DNA from: Rachicladosporium sp. CCFEE 5018 | Taxonomy: Eukaryota; Ascomycota; Dothideomycetes; Cladosporiales; Cladosporiaceae | Length of the DNA stretch: 64,000 nt | Direction: 5' to 3' | Assembly: GCA_002077045.2 (NCBI GenBank) | Contig: KZ111182.1 | Location: forward strand, 104,676 to 168,675 | In this document: positions 42,598 through 52,577 of the stretch, one piece after another | How positions within the stretch are numbered: position 1 is the first letter of the stretch | Layout of the letters: each line of letters begins with the position of its first letter | The notes under the pieces: generated by a model | Told to the model about the DNA's origin: nothing | Database searches by the model: none | Seen by the model: the letters and a program-made list of their open reading frames with translations, nothing else | Translations under genes and position numbers: made by a program

Positions 42598-44481
42598 TTA
42601 CTCCATGATCACAGGGTCCTGCCCGAAGTCGGCGTCAATGCCCTTCGGCATCACAACCTCGACTGGTGTCTGTTTCTCAGCCTCCGCCGTCGTCCCGTTA
42701 GAGGGCTCTTCCTGCGCGTCCTCAAAACGCTGCTCTTCTTTCACCCGCTCAAGCGGTGGTCCATGAAGTTGCTCCTCGTCCTCCTCATCCTCCACAACAC
42801 CATCAAGAGTAGCATACTGGACTTTGCCCTTCCCCTTGACAGAGGGCGTCGGCGTCTCAGCAGGCGTCTCATACTTCTCTACCTCAGACTCAGGCTCAGG
42901 AACTCTGGTGACACCCTTTGCACCATTCACGGCTGGAGTCTGCGAAGCCGCCGTGACATAGCCTGCATCCGTCTCGTCGCTCTCCCTCTGCACTCTCGCC
43001 TTCCCATTGGCTGCTTTCTCATCCACATGCTCCGGATGCTTGTGCAGCCCTGGCGGAGGCTCGCTGGGATGCTGTTTGCTCTTGAAGCTCTCCTGATCGT
43101 GAGGCGCGGCAGCAGGGTCAAGACCTTGCCACTTCTTCTCATCCCAATGCACACTGTCAGTAGCGTGTAGGGCTTGCCCTTCGTGCGCCATGGACTTGAT
43201 GTCAGACCAGTACTCTAGCTTCTTGACTTGATCATCAGCCGCATTAACAGCTTTGAGTAAGTTGTCAGCGTGCTTGGCCGTGGCTTCGTGCTTCTTCCTC
43301 GTCTCTTCGTCATCGTGAGTGTGATCTGCTAGCGACTCCTTGCGCGTGCTAGCGTGCTCGAATCGCTGCATGAGGTCTGTGAGTAGCTGGCGCCGGGAAG
43401 ACTGGTACACGAAGAGAGACATTATCTCCGGCATACGGTCTGACAGGTAGAACAACTCGTCTCCGCCGTGGTCGATGAATTTACGGACACCAACGAGCTT
43501 CTCACGATCTACCGCAGCTTTGCGCATTAGGTGAAGGAGCGTGCCAATGTCGGGAATTTCGACTTTCTCGATATCGGGCTCGTCGTCAACCTTGGCGAAA
43601 GCGCGGGCTTGCGCGCTGGAAAGCATGGCACTGCTGTCGAGGGAACGAGGTCGGACCGTGCTTGGGCGTATTGTGAAGTAGTCTGCCGTGAGCTCGTGAC
43701 CACGCTCCTTCGTGTGATGGACAGTGTGCTTCCTCACTCTCTTCCGCAGCCACCTCCTCCGTCGGACGAAAGAGTGGAACCAAGGATGGTTGCCGTGCCA
43801 TGCGAAGCCTTTCTGGAACGAGAAGCTGTACTCCCACCCTTCCTCGTCGACATCCCGACTCATGTCAACATACCAATTATGCCACGCCCACTCCCAGCTA
43901 GGGTCAGGCACTTGCGCATTGCGAATGTCGACTGGCGAAGTGCGGAATGTATTGTTCTGCCAGGACTTCGGATCGAAGTTTAGCAATGAGCTGCTGCTGA
44001 ACATGGGGATGCCGAAGAGAAAAGCGCCGCGCTGGTTCTCATATAGGATGTCGATCACGCTGTCCTCTTCCGTGCCACGCCCGAGAGTGCGCTTGCGTCG
44101 TAGCATGCCTTTCGCTCGCGCGGTCCCACGTCCAAGATAGCCTTTCTGCGCGGGCGTGGCCTCGTCGCCAGGCTGCGGTGCCTCTGCATCAGGATCATGG
44201 AAGCGGTCCTGTTGGTAGCGCCTGTACTTCTGCTTGTCGACTTGCTGTTTGACGGTCTGACGTAAGGAACTGCTCGTGAGGCGCTTCGACAACGGTTCGA
44301 GGGGCGTCAGTGCTCGAGTACTGTCACTGTCCTCTTCTTCAGCACTCTCCAAGCCATTTTCAGGAGGATCGACCGGGGCTGTAGGCCGTGTCTGGTCTAT
44401 AAGGGTGATCTGATTTGCTTGAGGAGTACCCTCCTCGGGAACCTCCGTGAGGGTGTTGAGTATTGATGGGTTGCGCGACAT
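42598..44481 (-). CDS. DysF-domain / Pex24-like peroxin family protein (Mug65-like)
   Basis: Single exon, 627 residues. After a low-complexity acidic N-terminus (about 1-145) comes the dysferlin-type/Pex24p block: RGAFLFGIPMFSSSSLLNFD, then DPSWEWAWHNWYVDMSRDVDEEGWEYSFSF and FAWHGNHPWFHSFVRRRRWLRKR. These Trp-rich repeats are typical of DysFN/DysFC domains in fungal peroxins and meiotic Mug65/Spo73-type proteins. No membrane helix is obvious, unlike Pex30-type proteins, so it is closer to the soluble Spo73/Mug65 branch. The middle third (about 290-440) is helical and charged. The C-terminal 200 residues are Glu/Pro/Thr-rich and disordered. Likely role: membrane contact or prospore/peroxisome membrane biology (inferred from family). 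Confidence 0.82.
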   Translation of the reverse strand: MSRNPSILNTLTEVPEEGTPQANQITLIDQTRPTAPVDPPENGLESAEEEDSDSTRALTPLEPLSKRLTSSSLRQTVKQQVDKQKYRRYQQDRFHDPDAEAPQPGDEATPAQKGYLGRGTARAKGMLRRKRTLGRGTEEDSVIDILYENQRGAFLFGIPMFSSSSLLNFDPKSWQNNTFRTSPVDIRNAQVPDPSWEWAWHNWYVDMSRDVDEEGWEYSFSFQKGFAWHGNHPWFHSFVRRRRWLRKRVRKHTVHHTKERGHELTADYFTIRPSTVRPRSLDSSAMLSSAQARAFAKVDDEPDIEKVEIPDIGTLLHLMRKAAVDREKLVGVRKFIDHGGDELFYLSDRMPEIMSLFVYQSSRRQLLTDLMQRFEHASTRKESLADHTHDDEETRKKHEATAKHADNLLKAVNAADDQVKKLEYWSDIKSMAHEGQALHATDSVHWDEKKWQGLDPAAAPHDQESFKSKQHPSEPPPGLHKHPEHVDEKAANGKARVQRESDETDAGYVTAASQTPAVNGAKGVTRVPEPESEVEKYETPAETPTPSVKGKGKVQYATLDGVVEDEEDEEQLHGPPLERVKEEQRFEDAQEEPSNGTTAEAEKQTPVEVVMPKGIDADFGQDPVIME

Positions 44482-45206
44482 GTCGTATAATATACAATGC
44501 TATGCTCTGGGAGGCTGGATCGTCTTCACCTGTCATTCATTCGTATTGCCCCCCCATCATCAACCCCAGCATCTTCCTCCCACTCGTCTTCCGGCTTGAT
44601 GGACCGACTCGGCGCGTTCGAGGTAAACTCGGACTGCGTCTCGTGAGGGGTCGTCGATGACTCGGACGAGGACTGTACTGCTGCTGTTTCTGTCACATTC
44701 ATCTTGGCATGATCGGTGGCCGACCTTGGTGCGGTTGAAGACTAGGTCTGGTCAAACGATTGATGTGATGATCGTACAATGCTTGTCCCAAACAGCGCCC
44801 CAGAGGCTGCGACTTCCAGATGATCGACCAACTTTACTAGCGGCGGGCGAACCCGCTCGAGATTCCTGCCCGTGGAAGAATCGACAGCGCTCGTACGATA
44901 TCTGGTAATGGAATTTGGAGGTGAGTCGCTCAAGAAGTCCAAGCCAGACCTGCTTTTCTGTGCTGAAATAGCCAAGTGGCATGGAGTAATATTCGTTCTG
45001 CATGTCTTGATCGTGCCTTCCTAGCGTGTGTGGCTGAAGCTCCCTCGGTAAATACGTCACAGAAACGTGCTAGCAATACAAGGCCGAGACTGGTGCATAA
45101 CAACCAGCTGCATTCTCTCAGGCTCACCTCACCTGACCCTCATCTCACCATCTGCATCCCACTGTCTCTCAAGCCCACTCACTCAATTGCAACTACCACC
45201 GCCGTC
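44482..45206. promoter_or_regulatory. Divergent intergenic region
   Basis: 725 bp between the DysF gene start (minus) and the small coiled protein start (plus). The last 100 bp are CT-rich, as is common upstream of highly expressed fungal genes. No coding feature. Confidence 0.4.
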
Positions 45207-45816
45207 ATGTCTAACCGCGCAATCCCCGCCGTCGGTGTTGCCGTCGCCGCAGCGGCCGGCTACTACCTCTACCAATCCGGAGGCGACCCAAAGGCCGCCG
45301 AGAAGCGTCTTGAAGGTGCGCCATGATAGCCTAACACTCAATCGCTCAACACCTCAGTCTTCTCGCCGAGCTTTCCCCCGCGAGACCACACCACTAACAC
45401 CCCTCCCCCACCTTAGCCGACGCAGCCAAACTCCGCAGCAAAGCCTCCACGACCAACACCTCCGAAGTCCAAAACAAAGGCTCCGAGCTACAGAAGAACG
45501 CCTCCGTACTCGCCTCGGACGCGCGCGCCGAAGTCGAGCGTCTCGCCAATCAAGCCAAGGCCAAGGGCAGCGAGGTGGATGCCAAGCTCGAGGCTTACCG
45601 CGCGGATGCGGCGAAGAAGCTCGAGGGCGCGTATGCCGAGACGAGCAGCAAGGTGAACGAGGCGGCGGATAAGTTTGATCGGAATGTGCAGCAGGTGAGG
45701 AAATGAACATATATCATATATGAAGACGTAGTCTGGTAGAGTGTGGAAGCTGACTTACGTGGTAGGGTGCCAAGGAGGCAAAGGGCACGCTTTCAAGCTG
45801 GTTCGGAGGAAAATAG
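45207..45816 (+). CDS. Small membrane-anchored coiled-coil protein, calcofluor-hypersensitivity family
   Basis: Three exons (45207-45315, 45417-45694 and 45766-45816), 145 residues. An N-terminal hydrophobic segment (VGVAVAAAAGYYLYQSGGDP) acts as a signal anchor. It is followed by Ala/Lys/Glu-rich heptads (EADAAKLRSKAS to AADKFDRNVQQ) resembling LEA-like amphipathic helices. The last exon ends in GAKEAKGTLSSWFGGK. Fungal genes of this type are annotated as calcofluor-white-hypersensitive protein; they are often mitochondrial or ER membrane-associated. The CT-rich leader suggests strong expression. Function is inferred from the family label only. Confidence 0.72.
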
Positions 45817-46218
45817 GTCATCCTGGGATGGATGCTAGGCAGCGGAGACGAATCGTGATCGACAGACCCTAAGTATTGTATATGTATGCAATGTTCACCG
45901 ATCTCTACTCGGAAAAGCAGGTGTGTACTCCTTGTGAAGCTGAGAAGGATCGTTCAAGTACGATTGCCACACGCCGCCCTGAGGACCAGCCGGTCCGGTA
46001 TATCGCAAACCGACAGCGACCAGCGACGTGGACTACTTAGCCTGAAGCTCATACCAGCAGTGAGACGATTTGAGAGTGAGGAGTAATTTTCTACTGCATC
46101 TATGGACATTGCCCACCCCTCGCAGAACGCCGTGATCCAGAAAGACTCAGAGGGTATAATGCATCATCATAGTATCATCGTCATGACCGCCATTGCCTCT
46201 TCCCACACCGCGTCTGCA
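45817..46218. other. Convergent intergenic region
   Basis: 402 bp between the small coiled protein gene and the IFRD gene stops. Nothing recognised. Confidence 0.35.
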
Positions 46219-47562
46219 TTACCCTTCAATGCCTGCAAACTCCTGCTCCAAGGCGTCCCTTACACCCTCATTCCCCTCCAAATGCACTAGTAGCCCGCCC
46301 TGCAGCACTGTCCGTAGCGCGCCTAACCGCAGGTACATCCACCACTTGTCTATCACCCAGCTACGCCCTCCCTTGCCGCCTACAGCAACGTTCAGTCGAC
46401 TTCCGTACTCCCTACCGTCCTCATCGAGCGCCTTGCTGTATCTTGGTCCTCGCGTAGGCTTTTCGACGGTAGCCAGCACGTCCGAAAATGTCTGATGCAG
46501 CGCGCGCCGGGACTTCTTCGAGAGACGTTTCGAGGACACCTGAGCGAGAGCTTCGAGTTGCGAGATTAGGAGCTCAGGCTGTCGATGGGCGGTGTAGCGT
46601 TGAATCATATGTGGCCCGTTACCGTTGGCATGGTCCGAGGAGTCCGAGCTAGGTGATGGTGGCGCCTCGTCTTCCTCCGCTTCGGTGTAGCTACGCTCGA
46701 AGAGAAAGGCGATATCCTCGCCTGCTGCGATTTGCACCTCTGCGTCAGAGGACTGCAGCTGGTCGGTGAAGGCTTCCATGGCGACTTCGGTGATGTCTTC
46801 GAGGTCTTGAATCTTCGTCGCTAGGAGACCCCAGGTCTGGAGTGCGGCCGTGACGATCGAGGCATTGTCGGGGCAGTCTATCGAGGAACCGTCTGAGGAG
46901 ATAATCTCGAGAAGGAGGTCCATGGACTCTTCGATGTCGTCTTCAGGCGCGTCGCCAAAAAAGGCTATGGTACCGAAGGCTTGGATTGCTGCATGTTTAA
47001 TAGTTGGCTCAGGCGAGTCCGTAACCAAAGACTGAACAGTCCGAGCCGTAGAGGTGTACAGCGCTTCGCCCGTGGAAGTGACCAAGATCAGAGCGAGTGC
47101 CTTCAGTGCCTGCACAGTCTCCTTATCCGACTGGCCAGCCTTGACACTCTTCATTATTGCCGGCACAAGCTCATCCAGCTTCCTCCCCAGCTCAGCTTTC
47201 GCAACATACCGCTGCAGGTCCACCCCGAGTCCAGCCAGCGCGATCTCCCTCCCCTCGGCTGAGCTCCGCTTGCGATCGCATATCGCGTCAATCCGCTGAT
47301 ACAGGTCCGCGATCACCACATCGGCAGGTGTATGCGCATCCTCCTCATGCTGAAGATCCTCGAGGCTTGTTGTGCCCCACGCCGAGGCGTCGCTGCCTTC
47401 ACTCTCGTCGTCCGATACATTGCGCGAAGGTACGCGTGAGCCACTCTGTGACGGTGTAGGTGAGCCTGCGCTGCTGGCAGCGGGTGTGCCTTGCTTTGAG
47501 CGCTGCTTGCGAGACTGGGTTTTGCCGCTCTCGAGCAGGACTTGCTTGCGAAGGTCGTGCAT
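46219..47562 (-). CDS. Interferon-related developmental regulator (IFRD) domain protein
   Basis: Single exon, 447 residues. The N-terminus is basic and Ser-rich (MHDLRKQVLLESGKTQSRKQ), then comes an acidic Ser-rich segment. The IFRD armadillo-like domain runs from about residue 80 to 360, with ICDRKRSSAEGREIAL, YVAKAEL, TVQALKALALILVTSTGEAL and TWGLLATKI. C-terminal: STKRLSKKSRRALHQTFSDVL-like block and KVWVIDKWW-like block (seen as RRALHQTFSDVLATVE and SWVIDKWWMYLRL). Animal and plant relatives are transcriptional or ribosome-associated regulators; the fungal role is not well defined. Confidence 0.85.
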   Translation of the reverse strand: MHDLRKQVLLESGKTQSRKQRSKQGTPAASSAGSPTPSQSGSRVPSRNVSDDESEGSDASAWGTTSLEDLQHEEDAHTPADVVIADLYQRIDAICDRKRSSAEGREIALAGLGVDLQRYVAKAELGRKLDELVPAIMKSVKAGQSDKETVQALKALALILVTSTGEALYTSTARTVQSLVTDSPEPTIKHAAIQAFGTIAFFGDAPEDDIEESMDLLLEIISSDGSSIDCPDNASIVTAALQTWGLLATKIQDLEDITEVAMEAFTDQLQSSDAEVQIAAGEDIAFLFERSYTEAEEDEAPPSPSSDSSDHANGNGPHMIQRYTAHRQPELLISQLEALAQVSSKRLSKKSRRALHQTFSDVLATVEKPTRGPRYSKALDEDGREYGSRLNVAVGGKGGRSWVIDKWWMYLRLGALRTVLQGGLLVHLEGNEGVRDALEQEFAGIEG

Positions 47563-48082
47563 GGTTGATTACACTCGGTTTTTGCTGAGTTAGAGAGGCC
47601 TGAGAAATCTTCCCAAAGAGCCTCCAAGAAACGCCCTTATGTGTGGTTGGGTATGTTCAAGTCAATGAGTCACAATGACTTGCTGGCAGCCTCGAGCTAT
47701 CCTATGGGTGTGTGGGAGCGGTCAGTGAATGATAGATGGATACTGGCTCGGAAGTCCATGAAGCTGGCTTTGACTGCGATCGTGATCGTGAGGACGGTAA
47801 GCGTTGACACGTGAGCACGGCGGTGTGATTGTTCTGGACAACAATGTTATATGTCGAGCACCAGTACAGTCACTTGTAATTGATCTTGTGTGTGGGGAAC
47901 GCGGATGTGGGGTCAGCTGATGATCCTGGTCGGGGGAGACCGGGTTAGTCACGGAAGCATAGAGCGATAACTCCGTTCGCCAAGCGCGAGGTCACATGTG
48001 CTCACTGGCGATGATGGTTGGAACTCAGGCACAACGAGGACCCCGAAGACAGAGTCCATACCGAGGCGCTATGAAGAAGGCG
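47563..48082. promoter_or_regulatory. Intergenic, IFRD promoter side
   Basis: 520 bp upstream of the IFRD gene; downstream lies the isochorismatase stop (both minus strand). Nothing recognised. Confidence 0.35.
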
Positions 48083-48856
48083 CTATGAAGAACTCTCCAG
48101 GACCGCAATGACATCGCTCGCCTTCGCAACGGCACCGAAGATTCCACCCTCAGTCTTCACCATCTCCATAGCAGCCAAGTGCAACGTTTTGCTCGAAGCA
48201 GCACAGCAGTCCTCGACTAGCAGACAGTCATACCCTCGATCGTTGGCCTCCCTCATAGTAGTACTTACGCAGACATCCGTCGTCACTCCACAGATGATCA
48301 AATTTCTCACTCCCTTCACCCTCAGCAGCAGGTGAAAATCGGTATTCGTGAATGCTCCCTTGCCGGGCTTGTCGATTATCGGCTCGCCTGGCAGAGGATA
48401 CAGCTCCGGTATAAAGTCGTGACCTGCCTCACCGCGAACGAGCAGACGTCCTAGTGGTCCAGGGTCGCCAATGCCTAGACCTGACGAATTGTTGCGTGAT
48501 CGGAAGAGCTCGCGAGAGGGAAGATCGGAGAGGTCTGCGCGGTGGCCTTCGCAAGTGTGGAAGATAGGGTGTCCCTGCCGTCGGAAGACAGCCAGCAGAT
48601 TCTGAAGCGTTGGTATGATGGCACGAGTGGCAGCAACAGAGTAGCCCTGGTGGGTGAGGTAGCCGCCTTCTTCGCAGACTTGGAAGGAAGATCAGACGGA
48701 TCGGGACAAGGGAAGAAGCTGAGACAAGATGCTGAGTTCTGTCGTGTACTTAAAATCTCGCTGCATATCGATGATGAGCAGCGCTGTCGTCTGGGAACTC
48801 AGAGCGCCCTCGTGAGGCCACTCATACGGAGATGCATGTACGCGCTTCGCATGCAT
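48083..48856 (-). CDS. Isochorismatase-fold cysteine hydrolase (ureidoacrylate/biuret-hydrolase-like)
   Basis: The gene starts at ATG 48856 (MHAKRVHASPYEW) and ends at 48083. Catalytic triad: Asp in LLIIDMQRDF, Lys in IDKPGKGAF, Cys in CGVTTDVCVSTTMREA. Other family blocks are HQGYSVAATRAI, HTCEGHRADLSDLPSREL and NNSSGLGIGDPGPLGRLLVRGEAGHDF. It probably hydrolyses an amide or carbamate of the ureidoacrylate or biuret type, in the cytosol. One intron lies between DMQRDF and CEEGGYL. The obvious GTACAC donor at 48749 and the acceptor ending at 48679 give 71 nt, which puts the second exon one base out of frame. A weak GC-AG intron (48732-48679) would keep the frame. Otherwise an extra A near the donor may be a sequence error or mutation. 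Confidence 0.8.
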
Positions 48857-49156
48857 GGCGCAAGGCTGTGGCAGCCGCTGAGAGCCAGGCCAGTGTACAA
48901 GACTAGGGACTAGACGTATATGATCGCGTTTGACCACTCACTATGAGCCAGGTGGCGCTGTTGGAAGCGTTTACTTTGATCCAGCAAAAGGAAGAAAGCC
49001 ACCTGGTCCATCAAAGAGCAAACCCGTGGCTGCGGATCAAGCTTTCAGTTTAAACGGTCACTCCCGCAGAACCTCAGTGCTCTGGATACCAGCTCTCCAG
49101 AAGTTCACTCTCGACCCAATTTGGCACAAGGGAGCCATATATTGTTTGTAGACACC
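48857..49156. promoter_or_regulatory. Divergent intergenic region, isochorismatase-fold gene / Mlo3
   Basis: 300 bp between divergent starts; no motif recognised. Confidence 0.35.
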
Positions 49157-50706
49157 ATGGATCGATCACTTGACGAGATCATATCGGAGCGACCGGTATG
49201 TTGCTATAGACTTGGTCATTGAGGCAACGCTGATCAAGATCTCAGGCTCGCAGAGGTGGGCGAGGAGGTGACCGTAACGACAGAGGAGATCGGGGCGACA
49301 GAGCTGATAGAGGCGATCGACGAGCTCCTCCTCCGAGAGCACCGCGCAGAGAAGAGTATCCTCGCGATGGCGTAAGAAAGGTTAGTAGGCATAGCAATGA
49401 GGGCGCAATGGGAAAGGCTTCACAGCAAAGACCCGCATGGGGCTGCGCACAGCACACGAGATGCAGCGCTGACAAGCCAATGTGTTTCAGGTGCATCCTC
49501 TTCCGTAGTGACATCGACCTGAGCTCCGCTCGCCAGCGATCTCGATCGGCGGATCCACCCGAGACGACACTGACCTAACCTCCCTTTGTAGCCACGACGC
49601 GAAGAAGCAGCACACCTCGACACGTGAGTATACAACACCACAGTCAGCTCGTGGTGAGTTACTGATGAGACTTGCAGCGACTGGGTACACGACCGGTTCG
49701 AGGAGGATCGACACGACCACAGAGGAGGCCATGGTGGTGATTACGGCTATGATGACCGGGCGCCTCCAGCGGCCGTCGATACACGAGCACGTGAGCCGTG
49801 AGTGACAGCTAAACCATTGACTGCAGGATCTCACTGACACGTAGTAGCGAGGCCAAGAAGATACGGGTCGACAACATCCACTACGACATCCAAGAGAAGG
49901 ACATAAAGGTACAGTCACCTCAGGTTGGCATTGCTACAAGCGCTGTCTAACCTTCATAGGAACTCTTCGAGCGCATTGGCCCAGTGGAATCGGCTCAGAT
50001 GCTGTACGACCGCATGGACCGCTCTCAAGGCACAGCTTTCATCACCTACGTCGACCCACGCGATGCTCGCGACGCAATCCGCGAGTATGATGGTGCAAAC
50101 GCGCATGGCCAGCCAATTCGCCTTACGCTTATGCCGGGTGGACCAGCTACGGGGCCACGAGCAGCACCGAGCAAAGGCTCCCTTTTCGAACGGGTGGAAA
50201 GGCCAGCGAGAAGTCTATTCGACCGCATTGACAATGGACCCAGCAGTAGGGACGATAGCCGCGAGCCTGCAGGGAGACGAGGTGGAAGGGGAGGCAGGCT
50301 GGAAAGAAGCTATAGCCCGGAGAAGGACAGGCTGCTACGCGTACCCGACAATATCGATCGCTACGTACCTGGGCAGAGGGACTCACGGTCACCCGTCGGA
50401 CGTGGCGGAGGACGCGAGCGTGGAAGGCGACCCGGTGCACGACGTGAGGACGGCACTCGTGGTGGAGGCAGAGGAGGAAGAGGTACCGATGGCGCACCTC
50501 GAGGTGGCGGACGTAGAGGAGTGAAGACCGCCGAGCAGCTGGACGCCGAGATGGATGACTACTTCGGTGGCGGCGGTGGTGCTCAGAATGGAAGTGCGGG
50601 GAAGGCGCAGAACGGGACTGGAAGCACAGCGGCTGCGACTACAGCGCCAGCGGCTGCGACTACAGCGCCAGCGGCTGTGGACGACGACATCGACATGATC
50701 GAATAA
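49157..50706 (+). CDS. mlo3: Aly/REF-type mRNA export adaptor (Yra1/Mlo3)
   Basis: Six exons (49157-49195, 49246-49380, 49592-49623, 49678-49797, 49845-49908 and 49960-50706) sum to 379 codons (378 residues). The start MDRSLDEIISERP is the conserved N-terminal UAP56-binding motif of Aly/REF. An RGG/RD-rich region, then DWVHDRFEED, precede the RRM: KKIRVDNIHYDIQEKDIKEL (RNP2) and QGTAFITYVD (RNP1). The C-terminal part is long and RGG-rich, ending KTAEQLDAEMDDYF (the C-terminal UAP56-binding motif) and an Ala/Thr repeat. It loads onto nascent mRNA in the nucleus with TREX/UAP56 and hands it to the Mex67 export receptor. The third intron (49381-49591) is 211 nt and has an internal AG/GT, and the acceptor of exon 5 is GTAGTAG, two possible sites three bases apart. 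Confidence 0.9.
50620..50680 (+). repeat. 21-bp direct repeat in the Mlo3 C-terminus
   Basis: The unit beginning AGCGGCTGCGACTACAGCG occurs twice in tandem plus part of a third, encoding repeated Ala/Thr/Pro. In-frame and likely slippage-prone. Confidence 0.7.
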
Positions 50707-52062
50707 GCATTGGATACGCTTGGATCAAGCACCACTGCACAAGATCGTGTGTCGCAAACTGCACATTCAGCCCTATGTAAATGCACCACTAGCAGACCAT
50801 CTCCGGCGTGCACGGAGAGCCGATTGTACTACCAGTCCGCACACGAGCACAACGCTACTCAGTGAAGCTCATTGCAACACTGTTATTTTTTGGAGATTAC
50901 TTCACGGTACATTAACCGGAGCCGAGCACAATGACCTCGAAGGATTGCGTAGACACATACTTTACAATCAGGGAAGAAATCGAAGGATCGTGGTACTCGG
51001 GTGCCGGGTCGCGTGCTTCTATGTTTATCTAGCGCCCGCAAATCCCTATCCGCTCTTCTTCCTCCTCCGAGCGCCCGTGCTTCCTTCCATCATCAGCCTC
51101 ATTATTCGTCCATGCGATACGTACAAGTGTCGCAGCATCTTCACATTTGCCAAGGGTGCGCGAGGAACAAAGAGGCTCAATGTGGGCATGATCTCTATGC
51201 CATAACTCCACCAGTTGACTCCGGTTGAGAGCTTCGCCAATGTTGGGGAAAGCTGCGGAGGTTTTCGGTGACGGTGCCTGCATGGTTGATGACCTCAACC
51301 GGAGGTCCACCAGAAATTATGTACTGTACCTTGGACTAGGGTCTTGGAGTGTGCATGTACTCCGCAATGGCTGGATATGCGCGCGTTGGCTCAACGTCGA
51401 GTCTTCTGTACACGAGAGTAGATGATTAGCGCGATGGAGGCGAAGTACCTCTCGAAGGAAGCGATAGTGTCTTGCTGGTGTTGGTGGTCAGCCTCGCAGC
51501 AATATGAGGATCCTCGACCTGCAGTGCCGTGGGCCCGGCGCGAGCATCTCGCGACCATGCAGCCGGTGATTTGATGGGGGTCCCTCGTTGATGGCTTGGT
51601 GCATCTGTTCCGAAGTCAGCTGTATCCGCTTTTGGCTTGGGAGATCTGTTGACTTGTCCGTGCGTCGAGGAGCTTTGGACAACTCATTGGGGGCAGTGGA
51701 TAGGATATACCGAAAGCCCTCACCAGATCCTTCCCTTCCCACTTTCCTCCCCCTCCCTGCAACATTCACTCCCTACCTCTGCATTATCATCATTCCCTCG
51801 CGAGTAGTCTCGTGGTCATACACCCTCTCACCGGACCACATACGATATTCGCGAAGAAGCCGCAACAGCGGACCCCACGTCACTTCCGGACATTGGGGGA
51901 CTTTGAAGAATCTCAGCTACATTTCGAGGCACTGCAGCTGGACTCCTATTCTCGTCCGCGCAACTCTCACGATTACAGCACATAATTGAGCCTTCAGCAG
52001 CGATAGTGCTTATACCCAGCATTTCGCTGTTTCTTTCCTTTGGCCGAATCTAGCACCATTGT
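50707..52062. promoter_or_regulatory. Intergenic, Mlo3 3' side / ACC1 promoter and leader
   Basis: 1,356 bp between plus-strand genes. Short open frames only. It should carry the ACC1 promoter and a long leader; CT-rich sequence begins near 51720. No repeat or RNA gene seen. Confidence 0.35.
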
Positions 52063-52418
52063 ATGAACACGACGGACCGCAACATGGCGGACGCAGTAGG
52101 CGGAGCGACGCCAAAGACCAACGGTCACACTAATGGCGAGAAGGCGAGCTATTCGTCGAAATTCGATCTTGCGGATCATTTCATCGGTGGCAACGAGTTG
52201 TCGCGAGCACCACCGAGCAAGGTGAAGGACTTTGTAGCGGCGAGCGATGGGCACACGGTCATCACGAGTGTGAGTATCTAGCAGCTGACGAGACGAAGCG
52301 TAGCGAATTCTGACATGGCGGCAGATTCTGATTGCAAACAACGGTATTGCGGCAGTCAAGGAGATTCGATCAGTGCGGAAATGGGCGTACGAGACCTTCG
52401 GCGATGAGAAGGCCATCC
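52063..52418 (+). CDS. acc1: Acetyl-CoA carboxylase, N-terminal fragment cut by assembly gap
   Basis: Exon 52063-52269 and the start of exon 2 (52325-52418) are joined by a 55-nt GTGAGT...GCAG intron. The product begins MNTTDRNMADAVGG and continues with SSKFDLADHFIGGNEL, KVKDFVAASDGHTVITS, ILIANNGIAAVKEIRS and RKWAYETFGDEKAI. This is the start of the biotin carboxylase domain of the cytosolic acetyl-CoA carboxylase (first step of fatty-acid synthesis). Coding stops dead at the run of N (52419). A full gene needs about 6.5 kb more, but only about 60 bp separate the gap from the SLY1 start, so most of ACC1 is missing from the assembly here. An alternative start at the second Met (MADAVGG) is possible. 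Confidence 0.92.
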
Positions 52419-52518
52419 NNNNNNNNNNNNNNNNNNNNNNNNNNNNNNNNNNNNNNNNNNNNNNNNNNNNNNNNNNNNNNNNNNNNNNNNNNNNNNNNNN
52501 NNNNNNNNNNNNNNNNNN
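52419..52518. other. Assembly gap, exactly 100 N
   Basis: A run of 100 N, the usual placeholder for a gap of unknown size, joins the ACC1 5' end to sequence just upstream of SLY1. About 6.5 kb of ACC1 is expected in the gap. Confidence 0.97.
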
Positions 52519-52577
52519 TCCTCCAGAATATCAAATGCAGTAGTCCAAAGCTCGGCTGGTACGCAGCCAACGCAACG

